Shown here: one piece after another, positions 40,733 to 41,592 of the stretch
How positions within the stretch are numbered: the stretch's first letter is position 1
Layout: each line of letters opens with the position of its first letter
Assembly (NCBI GenBank): GCA_023664265.1
Contig: JAMPFV010000022.1
Span: 1 to 41,592 of the forward strand
Origin: Roseburia sp.
Lineage (GTDB): Bacteria > Bacillota > Clostridia > Lachnospirales > Lachnospiraceae
Length of the DNA: 41,592 nucleotides
Reading direction: 5' to 3'
Program-made: the position numbers and the translations under genes
Notes under the pieces: model-generated
Told to the model about the DNA's origin: nothing
The model's database searches: none
What the model saw: the letters and a program-made list of their open reading frames with translations, nothing else

Positions 40733-41592
40733 ATGGCTTGGTACGATGAAGCAGTATTTTATCATATTTATCCGCTGGGACTTACCGGAGCGCCGACGGA
40801 AAATTCATACGGGGAGCCGGAGCATCGGCTCAACACCCTGATTCCGTGGATCCGGCATATAAAGGAAATCGGCTGCAACGCCCTCTATATCGGCCCGCTT
40901 TTCGAGTCTGTCGGGCACGGCTATGAGACGACGGATTACAGAAAGCTTGACAGCCGCCTTGGCGACAACGAAGATTTGGCGAACTTTGTCGCCGAGTGCC
41001 ACCGGCAGGGAATCAAGGTGATTTTCGACGGCGTGTTCAACCATACGGGCCGCGACTTCTTCGCGTTCAAGGACATTCGGGAAAAGCGCGAGGGCTCGCA
41101 GTACAGGGATTGGTACTGCAATGTGAATTTCTATGGGAACAACGAGTACAACGACGGCTTCTCCTACGACAATTGGGGCGGCTACAATCTTCTGGTCAAG
41201 CTCAACCAGCGCAATCCTGCCGTCAGGGACTATATCTGCGACGTCATCCGCTTCTGGGTAAGCGAATTTGACATTGACGGCATCCGGCTTGACGCCGCCG
41301 ACGTGCTGGACTTTGATTTTATGAAGGCGCTGCGCCACACGGCAAACGAGGTCAAGGCGGACTTCTGGCTGATGGGCGAGGTTATCCACGGCGATTACTC
41401 GCGCTGGGTCAACGAGGGCACCCTGCATTCCGTGACCAACTATAACCTGCACAAGGCGCTCTATTCGGGCCACAACGACCACAATTATTTCGAGATCGCG
41501 CACACGGTAAAGCGGCTGTACGAGATGGGCGGCAGCCGTCCCGACGGGCTCAAGCTCTACAACTTTGTGGATAACCATGATGTGGAGCGCAT
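40733..41592 (+). CDS. GH13 alpha-amylase family glycosidase (partial, runs off the window)
   Basis: The first 286 residues of an alpha-amylase family enzyme are present; the 3' end is beyond the window. The barrel motifs appear in order: FDGVFNHTG (region I), DIDGIRLDAADVLD with the nucleophile Asp (region II), WLMGEVIHGDY with the acid/base Glu (region III) and FVDNHDVERI with the third Asp (region IV). There is no signal peptide, so it acts in the cytoplasm, probably on maltooligosaccharides or cyclodextrin-like substrates taken up by the cell. GGGGAGG lies 9 bases before the ATG. The GC-rich composition fits the host core. Confidence 0.92.
   Translation, partial: MAWYDEAVFYHIYPLGLTGAPTENSYGEPEHRLNTLIPWIRHIKEIGCNALYIGPLFESVGHGYETTDYRKLDSRLGDNEDLANFVAECHRQGIKVIFDGVFNHTGRDFFAFKDIREKREGSQYRDWYCNVNFYGNNEYNDGFSYDNWGGYNLLVKLNQRNPAVRDYICDVIRFWVSEFDIDGIRLDAADVLDFDFMKALRHTANEVKADFWLMGEVIHGDYSRWVNEGTLHSVTNYNLHKALYSGHNDHNYFEIAHTVKRLYEMGGSRPDGLKLYNFVDNHDVER

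Noticed and set aside
40531..40734. Repetitive peptides (CHRFGD or KTVTIT repeats) across the 18-bp array
   Set aside because: The 18-bp period is divisible by three, so frames stay open automatically; the array lies in a promoter-to-start interval.

Overview
The window looks like a chromosomal stretch of a Clostridia bacterium, most likely Lachnospiraceae (Bacillota). The support is the gene order rho - rpmE - DUF1385 - prmC - prfA, a DUF4364 gene, a CotF-type spore coat gene, a clostridial S8-subtilase prodomain, GGAGG-type ribosome binding sites and sigma-A-like promoters. No rRNA or tRNA gene was seen.

Layout. (1) 1-2340: AT-rich accessory DNA with a broken GNAT gene, a 2H phosphoesterase, a 187-bp MITE-like element and a P-loop kinase-like gene. 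(2) 2442-8138: S8 prodomain-like ORF, araA, aroA, a HelD-type helicase, and a second inverted copy of the 187-bp element. (3) 8139-10910: a membrane EAL protein preceded by a 22-bp tandem repeat array, then a small alarmone synthetase. (4) 10961-21160: a complete type III-A CRISPR-Cas locus read leftward as cas6-cas10-csm2-csm3-csm4-csm5, CRISPR array, cas1-cas2-csm6. (5) 21380-22747: CotF-like coat gene and a toxin-antitoxin pair with a clear promoter/operator. (6) 22807-31910: housekeeping genes (prfA, prmC, DUF1385, rpmE, rho, malic enzyme, radical SAM protein, DUF4364, rarA). (7) 32022-37845: a strikingly AT-rich defence island with two tiny basic ORFs, an ImmA/IrrE protease, an MqsA-like antitoxin, a DUF4258 toxin, a BcgI-like restriction-modification pair, and a 228-bp palindromic MITE beside a gene remnant. 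(8) 38115-41592: a small membrane protein, an unrecognised 275-aa protein, a diguanylate cyclase, an 18-bp hairpin minisatellite and the start of a GH13 amylase-family gene that runs off the window.

How it works together. The CRISPR locus has every part expected for RNA-guided transcript and DNA targeting with cyclic-oligoadenylate signalling: Cas10 keeps HD and GGDD, Csm3 keeps its RNase Asp, and Csm6 keeps CARF and HEPN motifs. The repeat ends in GAAAC on the minus strand, so crRNA is made leftward from a leader at 14697-14854. The 32-38 kb island adds restriction and toxin-antitoxin functions.

The most noteworthy signals are: a three-gene toxin/antitoxin/protease operon with an RNA hairpin between the antitoxin's ribosome binding site and start; two conserved-looking small ORFs; a helically phased operator-like array just upstream of the EAL promoter; a promoter that would start transcription at a tandem hairpin array; a diverged duplicate repeat-spacer unit inside the CRISPR array; and two families of palindromic MITEs.
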